Positions 52,344-61,803 of a stretch of 64,000 nt of DNA are shown here, in pieces. This stretch comes from Thiohalomonas sp963783235 (GTDB taxonomy: Bacteria > Pseudomonadota > Gammaproteobacteria > Thiohalomonadales > Thiohalomonadaceae), in contig CAWAMN010000001.1 of NCBI GenBank assembly GCA_963783235.1, forward strand, positions 930,001 through 994,000. The letters are read 5' to 3'. The first letter of the stretch is position 1; every line of letters starts with the position of its first letter. A program made the position numbers and the translations under genes. The notes under the pieces were generated by a model, which saw nothing but the letters and a program-made list of their open reading frames with translations, ran no database searches and was not told the origin of the DNA.

Positions 52344-54000
52344 ATGACCATGACCCAGGCGCGAGATATCGGCGATGCTGGCCGTCTTGATCCCATCGCC
52401 GCTCACGACGAGAAGGCGGCTCAGCAGCAGGAGAACTACCGCGTGCTGAAGTACAAGCGCTTTGTGCTGCCATTGGCCGGCATCGGGTTTCTCGTGCCGC
52501 TAATGGGGCTGATCGGTTTTCTTTTTGGCCCGTTATCCCTCCTACACCGATGCCCTCTTCACCGCCCTGTTGCTCTCGACAATAGCCGGGATCGGCCTCG
52601 TATTTCTCCTGTTCAATGCCCTCTACGGTCACGTACTGACGCCCGTTTGGCGCCTGAAGGACTGGGTGGCTCGTATCCGAAGCGGCGATCACGAGGCCCG
52701 CCTGCCCGAAAGTGGCAACGGCGAATTTGATGGCCTCTCCCATGATCTCAATGCGATTGGTCAGTTCTTGGAAACCCTCTCCCACAACCTTGATGAAGAG
52801 GTCCGGCGCCAAACGGAACGCATTGCGCAGAAAACCAATTCGTTGCAGGTCCTGTACGATGTGGCGGCGAGCCTGAACGCCTCCCGGGACCTCAAGGACC
52901 TGCTCACCCGCTTTCTCTACACCATGCGCGACATCGTCAATGCCAAGGCGGGAACGGTGCGCCTGCTGACGGAGAACAGCCAGATGGAGCTGGTGGCCTC
53001 CATCGGCCTCGATGACGAAGTGGTCGAACGCGAACGCATGGTTCCGGTCCAGCGCTGCTTGTGCGGCAATGCCCTTTCCGAGGGCGAGATTCTGTTCCAA
53101 CAGGATCTGAAACCGTGTACCCAGTTCGTCGGGCGTCCCATGCTGGATGACGCCTCGCTGGAAATGATTGCCGTTCCGCTCCAGTACCGGGGCAAGAATC
53201 TCGGCGTCTACAACCTGTTCGTGAACCGTGCAGAATTCAAGGCCCGCGATGAGGTGAAGGCACTATTTACCAGCATCGGCCGACACTTGGGCATGGCCAT
53301 TGAAAAGGCCCACCTCGACAACGAGGCCAAGCGCCTGTCGATCATGCAGGAGCGAAACGCCCTGGCCCACGAACTACACGACTCCCTGGCCCAGACCCTC
53401 GCCTCTTTGCGTTTCCAGACCTCCATGCTGGATGAAACCGTCGACCAGCAGAGCATGGAAACCATCCATTCGGAGATCCAGCAAATCAAGGGGGGGCTGG
53501 ACGAGGCCTACACCGAGCTTCGTGAGTTGCTGGCACACTTCCGCGCCCCCATGAACGCGCGCGGCCTGCTACCGGCCCTGGAGGACCTGATTGGTACCTT
53601 CCGCAAGCAGACCGGCATGCATATCCTGCTGCAGAAGGAGTGGGAATCCACCCGGCTGCCGGCCAATATGGAAATGCAGGTATTGCGCATCGTGCAGGAG
53701 GCACTCGCCAATATACGCAAGCACAGTCGTGCGCATACCGTACGGGTCATGCTCAAATGTAATAATGAAGGCCAGTACCACGTGCTGGTCGAGGATGATG
53801 GTGTGGGCATGAGCCGACCGGCCTTCACCGGCCATCCCGGCGAACACATCGGCCTGTCCATCATGCAGGAGCGGGCCCGCTATTTGGGTGGTGAATTACG
53901 CATAGAGTCCGAAGCGAGCGAAGGCACCCGGGTGCAGCTCAGCTTCCGTCATCCGGATCCGAATGCCGACCGCGATAACCAGCGGTTCGCCCTAATCTAG
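52344..54000 (+). CDS. NarX-like membrane sensor histidine kinase (one frameshift)
   Basis: A membrane kinase of about 550 aa. The first 60 codons (MTMTQARDIGDAG to MGLIGFLFG) carry a first membrane helix. An extra C in ttggcccgttat near 52530 breaks the frame. Reading continues with YPSYTDALFTALLLSTIAGI (second helix), a HAMP domain (WRLKDWVARIRSGDHEARLP), a GAF-like domain with RCLCGNALSEGE, a HisKA_3 domain (RNALAHELHDSLAQTLASLR) and an ATPase domain (DDGVGM, GLSIMQERARYLGGEL). It is paired with the NarL-type regulator just downstream. It occupies the place where dsrS lies in A. vinosum. Confidence 0.82.
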
Positions 54001-54004
54001 TAAA

Positions 54005-54128
54005 GCTTCAATCCGCAACGGACGCGAAGGGCGCAGAGTAACGACGGCTGCCGGCACCGACAACGGAGCGGTACCAAGAACAAACCGAATACGCGGCTGT
54101 GCTTTTCAGTCTTTGCGCTCTTTAGCGC
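54005..54128. repeat. CGCAAAG-type repeat pair
   Basis: aatccgcaacggacgcgaagggcgcagag (54010) faces gtctttgcgctctttagcgcc (54112) in degraded form. It belongs to the CCGCAAAG family of 36880-37058. Confidence 0.45.
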
Positions 54129-54153
54129 CACTGGGGTTTAACGGAATGTTGCC

Positions 54154-54810
54154 ATGCGCGTCTTGTTGATCGATGACCACACTCTTTTTCGCAGCGGCCT
54201 GGAAACCCTGCTTGAACGTCACGGCATTGAAGTCGCCGCCGCGGTTGGCGATGGCCGGGAAGGCCTGGAACAGGCCAAGGCGCTGGACCCGGAGATCATC
54301 CTTCTGGACATGCGCATGCCCGACATGAACGGGCTCGAGGTACTCAACGCCCTGCGCCGTGAAGAGTTGACTATGCCCATCGTCATGCTGACCACCTCCA
54401 ATGAGGAGGAGGATCTGGTCGAGTGCCTGCGAAATGGCGCTCAGGGCTACCTGCTGAAAGATATGGAGCCCACCGAACTGGTCGAAGCCCTGCGGGAGAT
54501 TGTCGATGGCAAGACCATCGTCGCCCCCGAACTGGCCGGTGTGCTTGCCCGCGTCGTACAGGGCGACGGTTTGGCCGTGGAGGCCCCCAAGGCGGAAGCC
54601 AACCCGTTCGACGAGCTCACCCCGCGGGAGAAGGAAATCCTCTGTCTGCTGGCCGAAGGCCAGAGCAACAAGGTAATAGCCCGAAACCTGGGTATTTCCG
54701 ACGGAACGGTCAAACTCCACGTCAAAGCCATTCTTCGCAAGCTGGATGTCCACTCGCGCGTCGAAGCGGCCGTCATGGCCGTGGAGCAGAACCTCTGCCC
54801 GAAGGACTGA
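54154..54810 (+). CDS. NarL-family response regulator
   Basis: A 218-aa regulator. The receiver has VLLIDDHTLFRSGL, phospho-acceptor Asp in EIILLDMRMPDMNGL and Lys in GYLLKDMEPTEL. The LuxR helix-turn-helix is LTPREKEILCLLAEGQSNKVIARNLGISDGTVKLHVKAILRKL. It lies 153 nt after the NarX-like kinase and is its probable partner. It could control dsr genes or electron-acceptor use, but no target is evident. Confidence 0.86.
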   Translation: MRVLLIDDHTLFRSGLETLLERHGIEVAAAVGDGREGLEQAKALDPEIILLDMRMPDMNGLEVLNALRREELTMPIVMLTTSNEEEDLVECLRNGAQGYLLKDMEPTELVEALREIVDGKTIVAPELAGVLARVVQGDGLAVEAPKAEANPFDELTPREKEILCLLAEGQSNKVIARNLGISDGTVKLHVKAILRKLDVHSRVEAAVMAVEQNLCPKD

Positions 54811-54863
54811 GGGTCAGCGGCGGCCGCGGCCTCGCCTGGGGCCACCCCCGTATTTCCCCATAA

Positions 54864-54895
54864 AGAAAAAGGCCATGTCTCCATGGCCTTTTCTT
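54864..54895. terminator. Bidirectional terminator between the NarL-type gene and the helicase
   Basis: AAAAAGGCCATG then TCTC then CATGGCCTTTTC: a GGCCATG stem (54871-54877 with 54882-54888) flanked by A and T runs. It lies between convergent genes and would stop transcription from both sides. Confidence 0.8.
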
Positions 54896-54899
54896 CGAA

Positions 54900-56204
54900 T
54901 CAGACGGAAGTTCTGGCCCCGACCCTACCCTTGCGGCGGGTTCGGTTAGCCGGTCGCCCGGCGCCGCCATTGCGCGCTTTTCGCTCGCCCGGCTGGGCCC
55001 GGTTGTTGTTGCCCCGACCCGGTCCTCCTTTCCCCCGGCGTCCATTCTCGATCGGCTCGGGCTTGATGGTGGGGTCCGGCTCAAAACCTTCGATGATCGC
55101 CTTCGGTATATCGCGCTTTAACAGCCGCTCGATGCCGTGCAGCAGCTTATCTTCATCGACGCACACCAGGGAGGCGGCCTCACCTTCTCTGCCCGCACGG
55201 CCCGTTCGGCCGATCCGGTGGACATAATCCTCCGGTACGTTCGGCAGCTCGAAGTTCACCACGTGCGGAAGCTGATCGATATCGAGCCCCCGCGCCGCGA
55301 TATCGGTGGCAACCAGCACGCGAACCCGTCCCTGTTTGAAATCCGCCAAGGCCCGCGTGCGCGCGCCCTGGCTCTTGTTACCGTGGATCGCGGCGGCGCT
55401 GATCCCATCCTTTTCGAGCTGGCCGGCCAGCCGATTGGCGCCGTGCTTCGTGCGGGTAAAGACCAGCACCTGGCGCCAGTCCCGGGAGCCGATCAAGAAC
55501 GATAGCAACTCCCGCTTACGGCTCTTATCGACCGGGTGCACGATCTGCTCCACCTGTTCGGAGGCGGTGTTGCGCCGGGCGACCTCGATGAGTTCCGGTT
55601 TTCTCAGGATGCCCTGCGCCAGCGTCTTGATCTCATCGGAGAAAGTGGCGGAAAACAGCAGGTTCTGCCGCTCCTTTGGAAGCAGCTTCAGAACACGGCG
55701 GATATCGTGAATGAAACCCATGTCGAGCATCCGATCGGCCTCATCCAGCACCAGCACTTCCAGCGCGGAAAGGTCGACCGTGCCCTGGCTCACGTGGTCG
55801 AGCAGCCGACCGGGGGTGGCGATCAGGATATCCACGCCGCGCCGCAGCTTCTGGATCTGCGGATTGATGCTGACGCCCCCGAACACCACTGCGCTTTTCA
55901 GGGGCAGGTGTTTTCCGTAGGTCTCCACACTCTCACTGACTTGGGCCGCCAGTTCGCGGGTCGGCGTCAGAATCAATGCCCGTACGGCACGTTTTTTGTT
56001 GCCCTGCGATGTGGAGAGGCGCTGCAGCAGCGGCAGCGTAAAGCCCGCCGTCTTGCCGGTACCCGTTTGCGCGCCGGCCATGATGTCACGGCCATCCAGA
56101 ATGACCGGAATCGCCTGGCGCTGCACGGGAGTGGGTTCGCTATAGCCCTGATCGGCCACGGCACGAAGAATGTCGGCCGAAAGACCGAGCGAATCAAATG
56201 ACAT
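54900..56204 (-). CDS. DEAD-box RNA helicase (RhlE-like)
   Basis: A 434-aa ATP-dependent RNA helicase. Motifs in order: Q motif (SEPTPVQRQAIPVIL), I (AGAQTGTGKT), Ia (PTRELAAQV), II (VLDEADRMLDMGF), III (FSATF), V (VATDIAARGLDI) and VI (HRIGRTGRAGREG). The tail is basic and glycine-rich (GRRGKGGPGRGNNNRAQPGE), typical of RhlE. The start is ATG at 56204; the frame open to 56264 has no better site. No operon partners. Confidence 0.88.
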   Translation of the reverse strand: MSFDSLGLSADILRAVADQGYSEPTPVQRQAIPVILDGRDIMAGAQTGTGKTAGFTLPLLQRLSTSQGNKKRAVRALILTPTRELAAQVSESVETYGKHLPLKSAVVFGGVSINPQIQKLRRGVDILIATPGRLLDHVSQGTVDLSALEVLVLDEADRMLDMGFIHDIRRVLKLLPKERQNLLFSATFSDEIKTLAQGILRKPELIEVARRNTASEQVEQIVHPVDKSRKRELLSFLIGSRDWRQVLVFTRTKHGANRLAGQLEKDGISAAAIHGNKSQGARTRALADFKQGRVRVLVATDIAARGLDIDQLPHVVNFELPNVPEDYVHRIGRTGRAGREGEAASLVCVDEDKLLHGIERLLKRDIPKAIIEGFEPDPTIKPEPIENGRRGKGGPGRGNNNRAQPGERKARNGGAGRPANRTRRKGRVGARTSV

Positions 56205-56422
56205 ATTGGAATGAAAACTCTTGAGTTGGGCCAACCGGTTTACAAACCGGCCCGGTCCAGGCAAATCGGATATGGGGTGTTTCGAGGTTTAATCGGGGAT
56301 TGACCGCGAACGTCGCAACGCTGACCGGGGATGTGCGGCGACTATACGAACTATACAGCACCTCCGCAGAAAGTACACCGACTATTTCCAGCTAGGAATC
56401 GGGAATCGGCAACCACCGTTCG

Positions 56423-56481
56423 GGTAGGAGCCCCCCTCGGGGGCGATTTCGAGCGACGGAGGCCTCTTCCTACTCCGCAAC
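56423..56481. repeat. GTAGGAGC-type REP element, imperfect
   Basis: gggtaggagcccccctcgggggcgat is followed by a degraded facing half (ggcctcttcctactcc). It matches the complete element at 25217-25282. Confidence 0.6.
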
Positions 56482-56487
56482 CAAGAC

Positions 56488-56875
56488 TCAGGTGTAGTTC
56501 TTCATATTCTTCCGGCCGCCACCCGGACGTTTGCGCTGGGTAATGACGCCCTTGACCTGCTCCAGGCTGTCGATCTGTTGGGCGGTATAGCTGTGGTTTT
56601 CCGCCTCCAGATAGTACTTGTCGCCCACTATCCTTAGCTTACGGAAAATATATTCATCGTTATGGGATGCGATGACGTAGGAGCCGTCTTTGACGGCATT
56701 ATGTGGCTCTATCACCACGATGTCGCCATCCTCGAACTCCGGAGCCATGGAGTCGCCCAAAACCATCAGCACGTAGGGCTCCTTGCCCTCGCAAGGGGTA
56801 CTGAACGCCTCGAAGACGCTCGTCAATCTCGGGTTCGCCTTCCGACTTGATGGGAATGAATTTCTCGACTGCCAT
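56488..56875 (-). CDS. S24-family peptidase domain protein (one frameshift near the N-terminus)
   Basis: A short LexA-like autopeptidase domain of about 128 aa with no helix-turn-helix. The start is ATG at 56875 (MAVEKFIPIKSEGEPEIDER). At about 56818 one base too many moves the frame, and reading continues VFEAFSTPCEGKEPYVLMVLGDSMAPEFEDGDIVVIEPHNAVKDGSYVIASH. The catalytic Ser is in GDSM and the probable Lys in VKDGSYV. A role as a free-standing repressor cleavage or signal domain is possible. Confidence 0.7.
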
Positions 56876-56989
56876 ATCTCACTCCGTTTTGCCAAGAACG
56901 GCGTTTTGAGCTAACCGGTCAAAGCAGATAAAATTCGCCGTTTCCGAAAGACCCCGTTTTGGGTTCGATTACCCCATAGGCCTACGGAT

Positions 56990-57457
56990 ATGAAAACTTT
57001 TACCGACCTGATTGCGGAACACGTTTCCGATGTCGATGAGCTCTTTCCCTGGGATCTCGTCGATCGCCTGGAGGAGAAACCCGATCTCCTGCTGCTGGAT
57101 ATACGGGAACCCTACGAGTTCGACGCCATGCACATCAAAGGTTCCATCAATGTGCCCCGCGGCATCCTCGAAACCGCCTGCGAGTGGGACTTCGAGGAGA
57201 CCGTCCCGGAGCTGGTCCAGGCCCGCGAGCGCGAGGTCATCGCGATCTGCCGCTCCGGTAACCGTAGCGTGCTTGCCGCGCACACGATGCAGCGCATGGG
57301 CTACAAAAACGTCTTCTCCCTCAAAACCGGCGTCCGCGGCTGGAATGACTTCGAGCAGCCGCTCGAGGACAAAGACGGCAATCCCGTCGATATCGACGAC
57401 GCCGACGACTACTTCGCGCCCAACGTCAAGCCGGAACAGCAGCGGCCGAAGGGCTAA
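56990..57457 (+). CDS. Rhodanese-domain sulfurtransferase
   Basis: A 155-aa single-domain rhodanese with no signal peptide, so cytoplasmic. The catalytic loop is VIAICRSGNRSVLAA, with the active Cys. Surrounding motifs are LLLLDIREPYEFDAMHIKGSINVPRG and YKNVFSLKTGVRGWNDF. It may feed persulfide sulfur to the Dsr system, but that is inference. It is convergent with cysG across a repeat region. Confidence 0.85.
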   Translation: MKTFTDLIAEHVSDVDELFPWDLVDRLEEKPDLLLLDIREPYEFDAMHIKGSINVPRGILETACEWDFEETVPELVQAREREVIAICRSGNRSVLAAHTMQRMGYKNVFSLKTGVRGWNDFEQPLEDKDGNPVDIDDADDYFAPNVKPEQQRPKG

Positions 57458-57592
57458 CCACGGAGACACGGGGTACACGGGGTTTAACCCAACTGCAGAG
57501 GACACTAAGTAGCTTTCCTTCAAACCTCCGTGCCCTCTGTGGTTTGTACAGTTTTTTCTCCCCCGTGCCTCCCGTGTTCCCCGTGGTTCAAT
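57457..57592. repeat. CCACGGGG inverted repeat between the rhodanese gene and cysG
   Basis: accacggagacacggggtacacggggt (57459) faces cccccgtgcctcccgtgttccccgtgg (57562-57588). A CCACAGAG-type unit in each orientation lies inside (gcagaggacac; cgtgccctctgtgg). It spans the gap of two convergent genes. Confidence 0.75.
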
Positions 57593-57595
57593 CTT

Positions 57596-59026
57596 TTATT
57601 CGGCGGTCACCCCGCGCTGAGCGCTTTCGCCGCGGCGCCTCATCTCTTCCGAACGGAACCACCCCAGTTTTTCGTGCAGCTTCACCACATTGCCGACGAT
57701 AATCAGGGTCGGCGGCTTGATGTCGCTGTTGCGGATGACGTCGGACATCGTCTCCAGCGTGCCGGTAAAGACCCGCTGCCTGGGGGTGGTCGCCTGCTGA
57801 ACCAGGGCAATCGGCGTCTCGCCGCCCATACCGCTCTCCATGAGCTTCTTGCAGATCACCGGCAGCCCCTTCAGCCCCATGTAAAACACCACGGTCTGAT
57901 TGGGTTGCGCCAGCGCCTGCCAATTGAGGTTCATGGAACCGTCTTTCAGATGGCCGGTCACGAACACGGCCGCCTGAGAATAATCCCGATGTGTAAGGGG
58001 GATACCGGCATAAGCCGACGTCCCCAGAGCCGCCGTAATTCCGGGAACCACCTGGAAATTGACGCCCTCGGCCGTCAGCGTCTCGATCTCCTCGCCGCCG
58101 CGGCCAAAGACAAACGGATCACCGCCCTTCAGCCGGCAGACGCGCTTGCCCTGCTTGGCCAAGTCCACCAGCAGCTGATTGATCTGATCCTGAGGCACCG
58201 AGTGGTTGTCCCGCTCCTTGCCGACGTAGATGCGCTCGGCGTCCCGGCGAGACAGGTCCAACACCTCTTTGGAGATCAGTCGGTCATGGACGATAACATC
58301 GGCCTGCTGCATCAGCCGCAAGGCGCGGAACGTCAGCAGATCCGGATCGCCGGGGCCGCCGCCGATCAGGTAGACCTCGCCCACCTCCCGGTCCTCGCCC
58401 TCCGCAATCGCCTGTTCCAGGGCCTGCTCCGCCTCGCTGTCCTTGCCGGCGAAGACCAGCTCGGCAATGCGTCCTTCCAGAACGCCTTCCCAGAAGTTGC
58501 GCCGGGCGTTGACGTCCGAGAAACGCGCCTTGACCTGATCCCGGAAGCGCTCCAGCATCGCCGCCAGCCGCCCATAAGCGATGGGGATCGCCGACTCCAG
58601 CTTGGCCCGCAGCATCCGCGCCAGTACAGGCGATGCCCCACCGGTTGAAATGGCGATCTGTACCGGCGAACGGTCAATGATGGAGGGCATCACGAAACTG
58701 CAGAGCTCCGGATTGTCCACCACATTGACGGGGATATTGCCCGCCTGGGCCAAGCTCGAAACTTCGCGGTTCACCGCCTCGTCATCCGTGGCCGCAATCA
58801 CCAGGGTGATCCCATCCAGATCGGCCGCCTCGAAGCGCCCCTGACGGTGTTCGATGACCCCTTCGTCCGCCTGTCGGCTTAAGGTATCGGTCAGTTCCGG
58901 GGCCACCACGGTCAGCTTGGCGCCCGCCTCCAGCAATACGCCTGCTTTGCGTGCTGCCACTTCACCACCGCCGACCACCAGGGCACGGCGGTCGCGGATA
59001 TTCATGAAAACCGGTAGCAGATCCAT
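57596..59026 (-). CDS. cysG: Sirohaem synthase CysG
   Basis: A trifunctional enzyme. The N-terminal part (residues 1-150, MDLLPVFMNIRDRRALVVGGGEVAARKAGVLL) is the precorrin-2 dehydrogenase/ferrochelatase (CysG-N). The C-terminal part (from about 215) is uroporphyrinogen-III methyltransferase: VYLIGGGPGDPDLLTFRALR, VCRLKGGDPFVFGRGGEE and VVPGITAALGTSAYAGIPLTHRD. ATG at 59026 gives 476 aa; the TTG at 59038 is less likely. It would supply sirohaem for DsrAB, which DsrN then amidates. Confidence 0.92.
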   Translation of the reverse strand: MDLLPVFMNIRDRRALVVGGGEVAARKAGVLLEAGAKLTVVAPELTDTLSRQADEGVIEHRQGRFEAADLDGITLVIAATDDEAVNREVSSLAQAGNIPVNVVDNPELCSFVMPSIIDRSPVQIAISTGGASPVLARMLRAKLESAIPIAYGRLAAMLERFRDQVKARFSDVNARRNFWEGVLEGRIAELVFAGKDSEAEQALEQAIAEGEDREVGEVYLIGGGPGDPDLLTFRALRLMQQADVIVHDRLISKEVLDLSRRDAERIYVGKERDNHSVPQDQINQLLVDLAKQGKRVCRLKGGDPFVFGRGGEEIETLTAEGVNFQVVPGITAALGTSAYAGIPLTHRDYSQAAVFVTGHLKDGSMNLNWQALAQPNQTVVFYMGLKGLPVICKKLMESGMGGETPIALVQQATTPRQRVFTGTLETMSDVIRNSDIKPPTLIIVGNVVKLHEKLGWFRSEEMRRRGESAQRGVTAE

Positions 59027-59038
59027 ATCAATATTCAA

Positions 59039-59386
59039 AAAGTCTAATATGCAACATAGTTTAGCGGTTGACTAGGGATAACCCAGTCCCCCTTTGGAGA
59101 TAGGCGATATTGGTGCACGCGACTGATCGAGGGGCCAGTGAGCGGACCGTCGGAGTCGACTTCCACCGCCGTTCACTTAAATTCAAGGATCTACGACTCC
59201 TTGAAACTCGCTACAAAAAGCTGAATTCGGAGGGTTTTCCAGTGGCCCAGAAAGATAAGGTGATGTTATCTATAGGGCCGAGCCACGGCAAGGGCCAGCA
59301 GCTGGATGAGAAGGCATCGGCCGCCGACCCGGCCTGTATGGAATTCAATCCTGTGCGGGCCGATTGGACGAAACGCCAAGAGGAAT
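59039..59386. other. Intergenic region between cysG and the IS cluster
   Basis: This 348-nt stretch has no gene I can defend. An open frame on the plus strand (59110-59409) shows no recognisable domain and ends inside the IS3 remnant. The part next to cysG must hold its promoter. Confidence 0.35.
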
Positions 59387-59764
59387 CCGTAAGCTTCCCC
59401 GTCAAGTAGACATCTCGAAAGTAGAGCCTCTGACGTAGTCAGTGAAACATTCGAGTGGCGTCCGATCGTCCAAAGAGTCATGCGGGCGCTGTTCGTTGTA
59501 TTCGAGCATCCACCAGTGGGTGGCTTCTCGGACCTCATTGAGGCGTCCATTCCGCCGAATTTCGATTTCCAGTTGTAACAGGTCGCCGAGCTGATGCCGT
59601 ATTTGCGGCAAACCTCTTTGACCGGCACCCCGGCGTCGGCCTCCTTCAAGATGCTGACAATCTGCAGTTCAGAGAATTTCGACTTCTTCATAGCAACCTC
59701 CTAGCTCAGAATTTTGCCAGAAGGCTCTACTTCTTACTTGTCTACTGAGGGGGGAAGCTTACGG
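59387..59764 (-). mobile_element. Internally deleted IS3-family insertion sequence
   Basis: Perfect 14-bp terminal inverted repeats CCGTAAGCTTCCCC (59387-59400) and GGGGAAGCTTACGG (59751-59764) enclose only 378 bp. The minus strand retains the start of orfA (from 59691: MKKSKFSELQIVSILKEADAG, WKSKFGGMDAS) and then jumps to the end of orfB (LNEVREATHWWMLEYNEQRPHD, stop at 59402). The join lies at about 59545. The DDE core is lost, so it cannot move by itself, but both ends are intact. Confidence 0.82.
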
Positions 59765-59811
59765 AAAAACGTAAGCGATTAGCGACACCCGTATTGCACG
59801 TTTCGGCGGGT

Positions 59812-61398
59812 CTAACTCAAGCTGTCGGCGTCGAGATTGAAAGGCAGTAGCGCCTCGAAATCCTCGACCGATTCGGCGGCGGGTAGCTCTTTAAAAACGT
59901 GGCGCAGGTAGCGGTAGGGCTCGTGGTCATTGGCCTTCGCGGTGGCGATGAGACTGTATAGGCGTGCCGAGGTGTGCGCACCCTTGGCGGTATCGGCAAA
60001 AAGCCAGTTGTTACGACCGATGACAAAGGGGCGGATAGCGCGCTCGGCGGCATTGTTGTCGATGCTGAGGCGGCCGTCTTCGACGTAGTGCACCAGCTTC
60101 GTCCATTCACCGGCCAGATAGCCCAAGGCCCTGCCGATGGCACTTTGGGGCGGTACCTCGGGCAGCGACTGCTCCAGCCACTTTCGCATGTCTTCCAGCA
60201 CCGGCAGGGCCTTCTCCTGGCGCAGCCGGTAGCGCTCCTCGGGGCTGAGGTCTTTGGCCTGCTTTTCGATTCGGTAGAGCTTGCCGATGAAGTCGAGGCC
60301 CTTGCCGGCGCGGCCGGTCGGTTTGCCCTTGGCCTTCTTGCCCTGGGCCTTGAGCGCCTCGTCGAATTTGCGCCGGGCATGGGCCATGCAGCCGAGCAGG
60401 CGCACATTCTGATGCTCGGCCACGGCGTTATAGCCGTCATAGCCATCGCACTGCAAAGTGCCGCTAAAGCCTTCAAGCAGACGAAGCGGTACCGACTGGC
60501 TCCTTGAGGGATCGTAGTCGAAGAGGATGACCGGTTTGTCGGGCGGACCGCCTCGCTGGACCCACATGTAGGAGTTGGAGGATGCCTTTTTGCCGTCCTC
60601 CTTCAGTACCTGCACCGTAGTCTCGTCCATCTGCACGATGTCGTAACCGAGCAGTGCGTCGCGCAGCAGGTTAACCAGCGGTAGGACCAAATCCCCGAGC
60701 TTGAGCATCCAGCCGGCCAGGGTGGCCCGGGGGATCTCGACGCCGGCACGCCTCAGAATGCTTTCCTGTCGGTACAGCGGTAGGGCATCGACGTACTTTG
60801 CGGTACACACGTGGGCCAGAAGGCCGGGGCTGGCGATGCTTTTGGGAATGGGTTGCGGCGCCAGCCTGGCCGTCTTCACCCCCTGGCGGCAGCAGGGACA
60901 GGCGTACTTGGGGCGGATGTGGCGCAGCACCTGGACCTTGGCCGGAATCACATCCAGTTGCTCGGAGACCTCCTCGCCGATGCGCTCCAGGGCGGTGCCG
61001 TCGTGCGGGCAGACCTTCTCGGCTTCAGGCAGGTCATGCAGGACCTCGACCCGCTCGATGTAATCCGGCAGCGGTTTGCGACCGGGCTTTTGGCGCTGGT
61101 GGGCCGGGACCGTGAGGGTGTCGTCCTCAAACGCTTCACTTTCCGAGGCGCCGGCTTGCTCCGGCGCCTCGGCCTCATTGAAAAGGCCGAGCTGGTGTTT
61201 GTCGGCCTTTTCCGAGGAGCGGCCAAAGCGCTTGGCAACCAGGATATTCAGCTTTTCCTGAAGCGCGACAATCTGCGCGTCTTTTCGCTGCAGCTGCGTC
61301 TGCTGCTTGGCAACCAGCGCTTGCTGCTTCACGAGCAGCGCCTTCAGCGCTTCGACATCGTCCGGCAAATTGTCCGTCTTAGCCACCATGGGGCCCAT
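59812..61398 (-). CDS. tnpC: IS66 transposase TnpC
   Basis: A 528-aa DDE transposase. An N-terminal leucine-zipper-like coiled coil (VEALKALLVKQQALVAKQQTQLQRK) precedes a zinc-finger region (CPHDGTALERIGEE, YACPCCRQGVKTA). The DDE core has YDIVQMDETTVQVL, LQCDGYDGYNAVAEH, GCMAHARRKFDEAL and IDNNAAERAIRPFVIGRNNWLF. Uninterrupted. It has two possible starts (61398 and 61389). Confidence 0.93.
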   Translation of the reverse strand: MGPMVAKTDNLPDDVEALKALLVKQQALVAKQQTQLQRKDAQIVALQEKLNILVAKRFGRSSEKADKHQLGLFNEAEAPEQAGASESEAFEDDTLTVPAHQRQKPGRKPLPDYIERVEVLHDLPEAEKVCPHDGTALERIGEEVSEQLDVIPAKVQVLRHIRPKYACPCCRQGVKTARLAPQPIPKSIASPGLLAHVCTAKYVDALPLYRQESILRRAGVEIPRATLAGWMLKLGDLVLPLVNLLRDALLGYDIVQMDETTVQVLKEDGKKASSNSYMWVQRGGPPDKPVILFDYDPSRSQSVPLRLLEGFSGTLQCDGYDGYNAVAEHQNVRLLGCMAHARRKFDEALKAQGKKAKGKPTGRAGKGLDFIGKLYRIEKQAKDLSPEERYRLRQEKALPVLEDMRKWLEQSLPEVPPQSAIGRALGYLAGEWTKLVHYVEDGRLSIDNNAAERAIRPFVIGRNNWLFADTAKGAHTSARLYSLIATAKANDHEPYRYLRHVFKELPAAESVEDFEALLPFNLDADSLS

Positions 61399-61443
61399 GG
61401 TACTTGAGTGGCGCGGCGTTCGTGATCGAAGTTTTCGATCGGC

Positions 61444-61803
61444 CTATAGAGCCGACTTGTAGTGCAGCGCCTGATGCGGCTGCACATAGCGCAGATCAAT
61501 GCCGTCGAGCAACCAGTTGAGCTGCTGGCCGGTCAGGGTGGCCAGCTCGCCGCCGAGGAATACCGGCCACTTAAAGCGCTCCCTCTCCAGGCGCTTCATC
61601 CACAGACAGAAACCGGAGCCTTCCCAATAGAGCACCTTGACCTTGTCGCGGCGTCGATTGACGAAGACGAACAGCCGCTCGGAGAACGGATTGAGTTCCA
61701 GCTCGGCTTCGACCAGCACCGTCAGGCCATTGATGCCCTTTCGGAAGTCGACCGGCTTGAGGCAAACGTACACCTCAGGCAGGTCGTTACTCGGGCGCAT
61801 CAT
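61444..61803 (-). CDS. tnpB: IS66 accessory protein TnpB
   Basis: The 119-aa IS66 Orf2 protein with its typical sequence VYVCLKPVDFRKGINGLTVL, SERLFVFVNRRRDKVKVLYWEGSGFCLWMKRLE and GGELATLTGQQLNWLLDGID. It is required for transposition in IS66 elements. It overlaps tnpA by 4 bp. Confidence 0.93.
   Translation of the reverse strand: MMRPSNDLPEVYVCLKPVDFRKGINGLTVLVEAELELNPFSERLFVFVNRRRDKVKVLYWEGSGFCLWMKRLERERFKWPVFLGGELATLTGQQLNWLLDGIDLRYVQPHQALHYKSAL

Noticed and set aside
59110..59409. 99-codon plus-strand frame before the IS3 remnant
   Set aside because: No domain is visible and it ends inside the IS terminal repeat.
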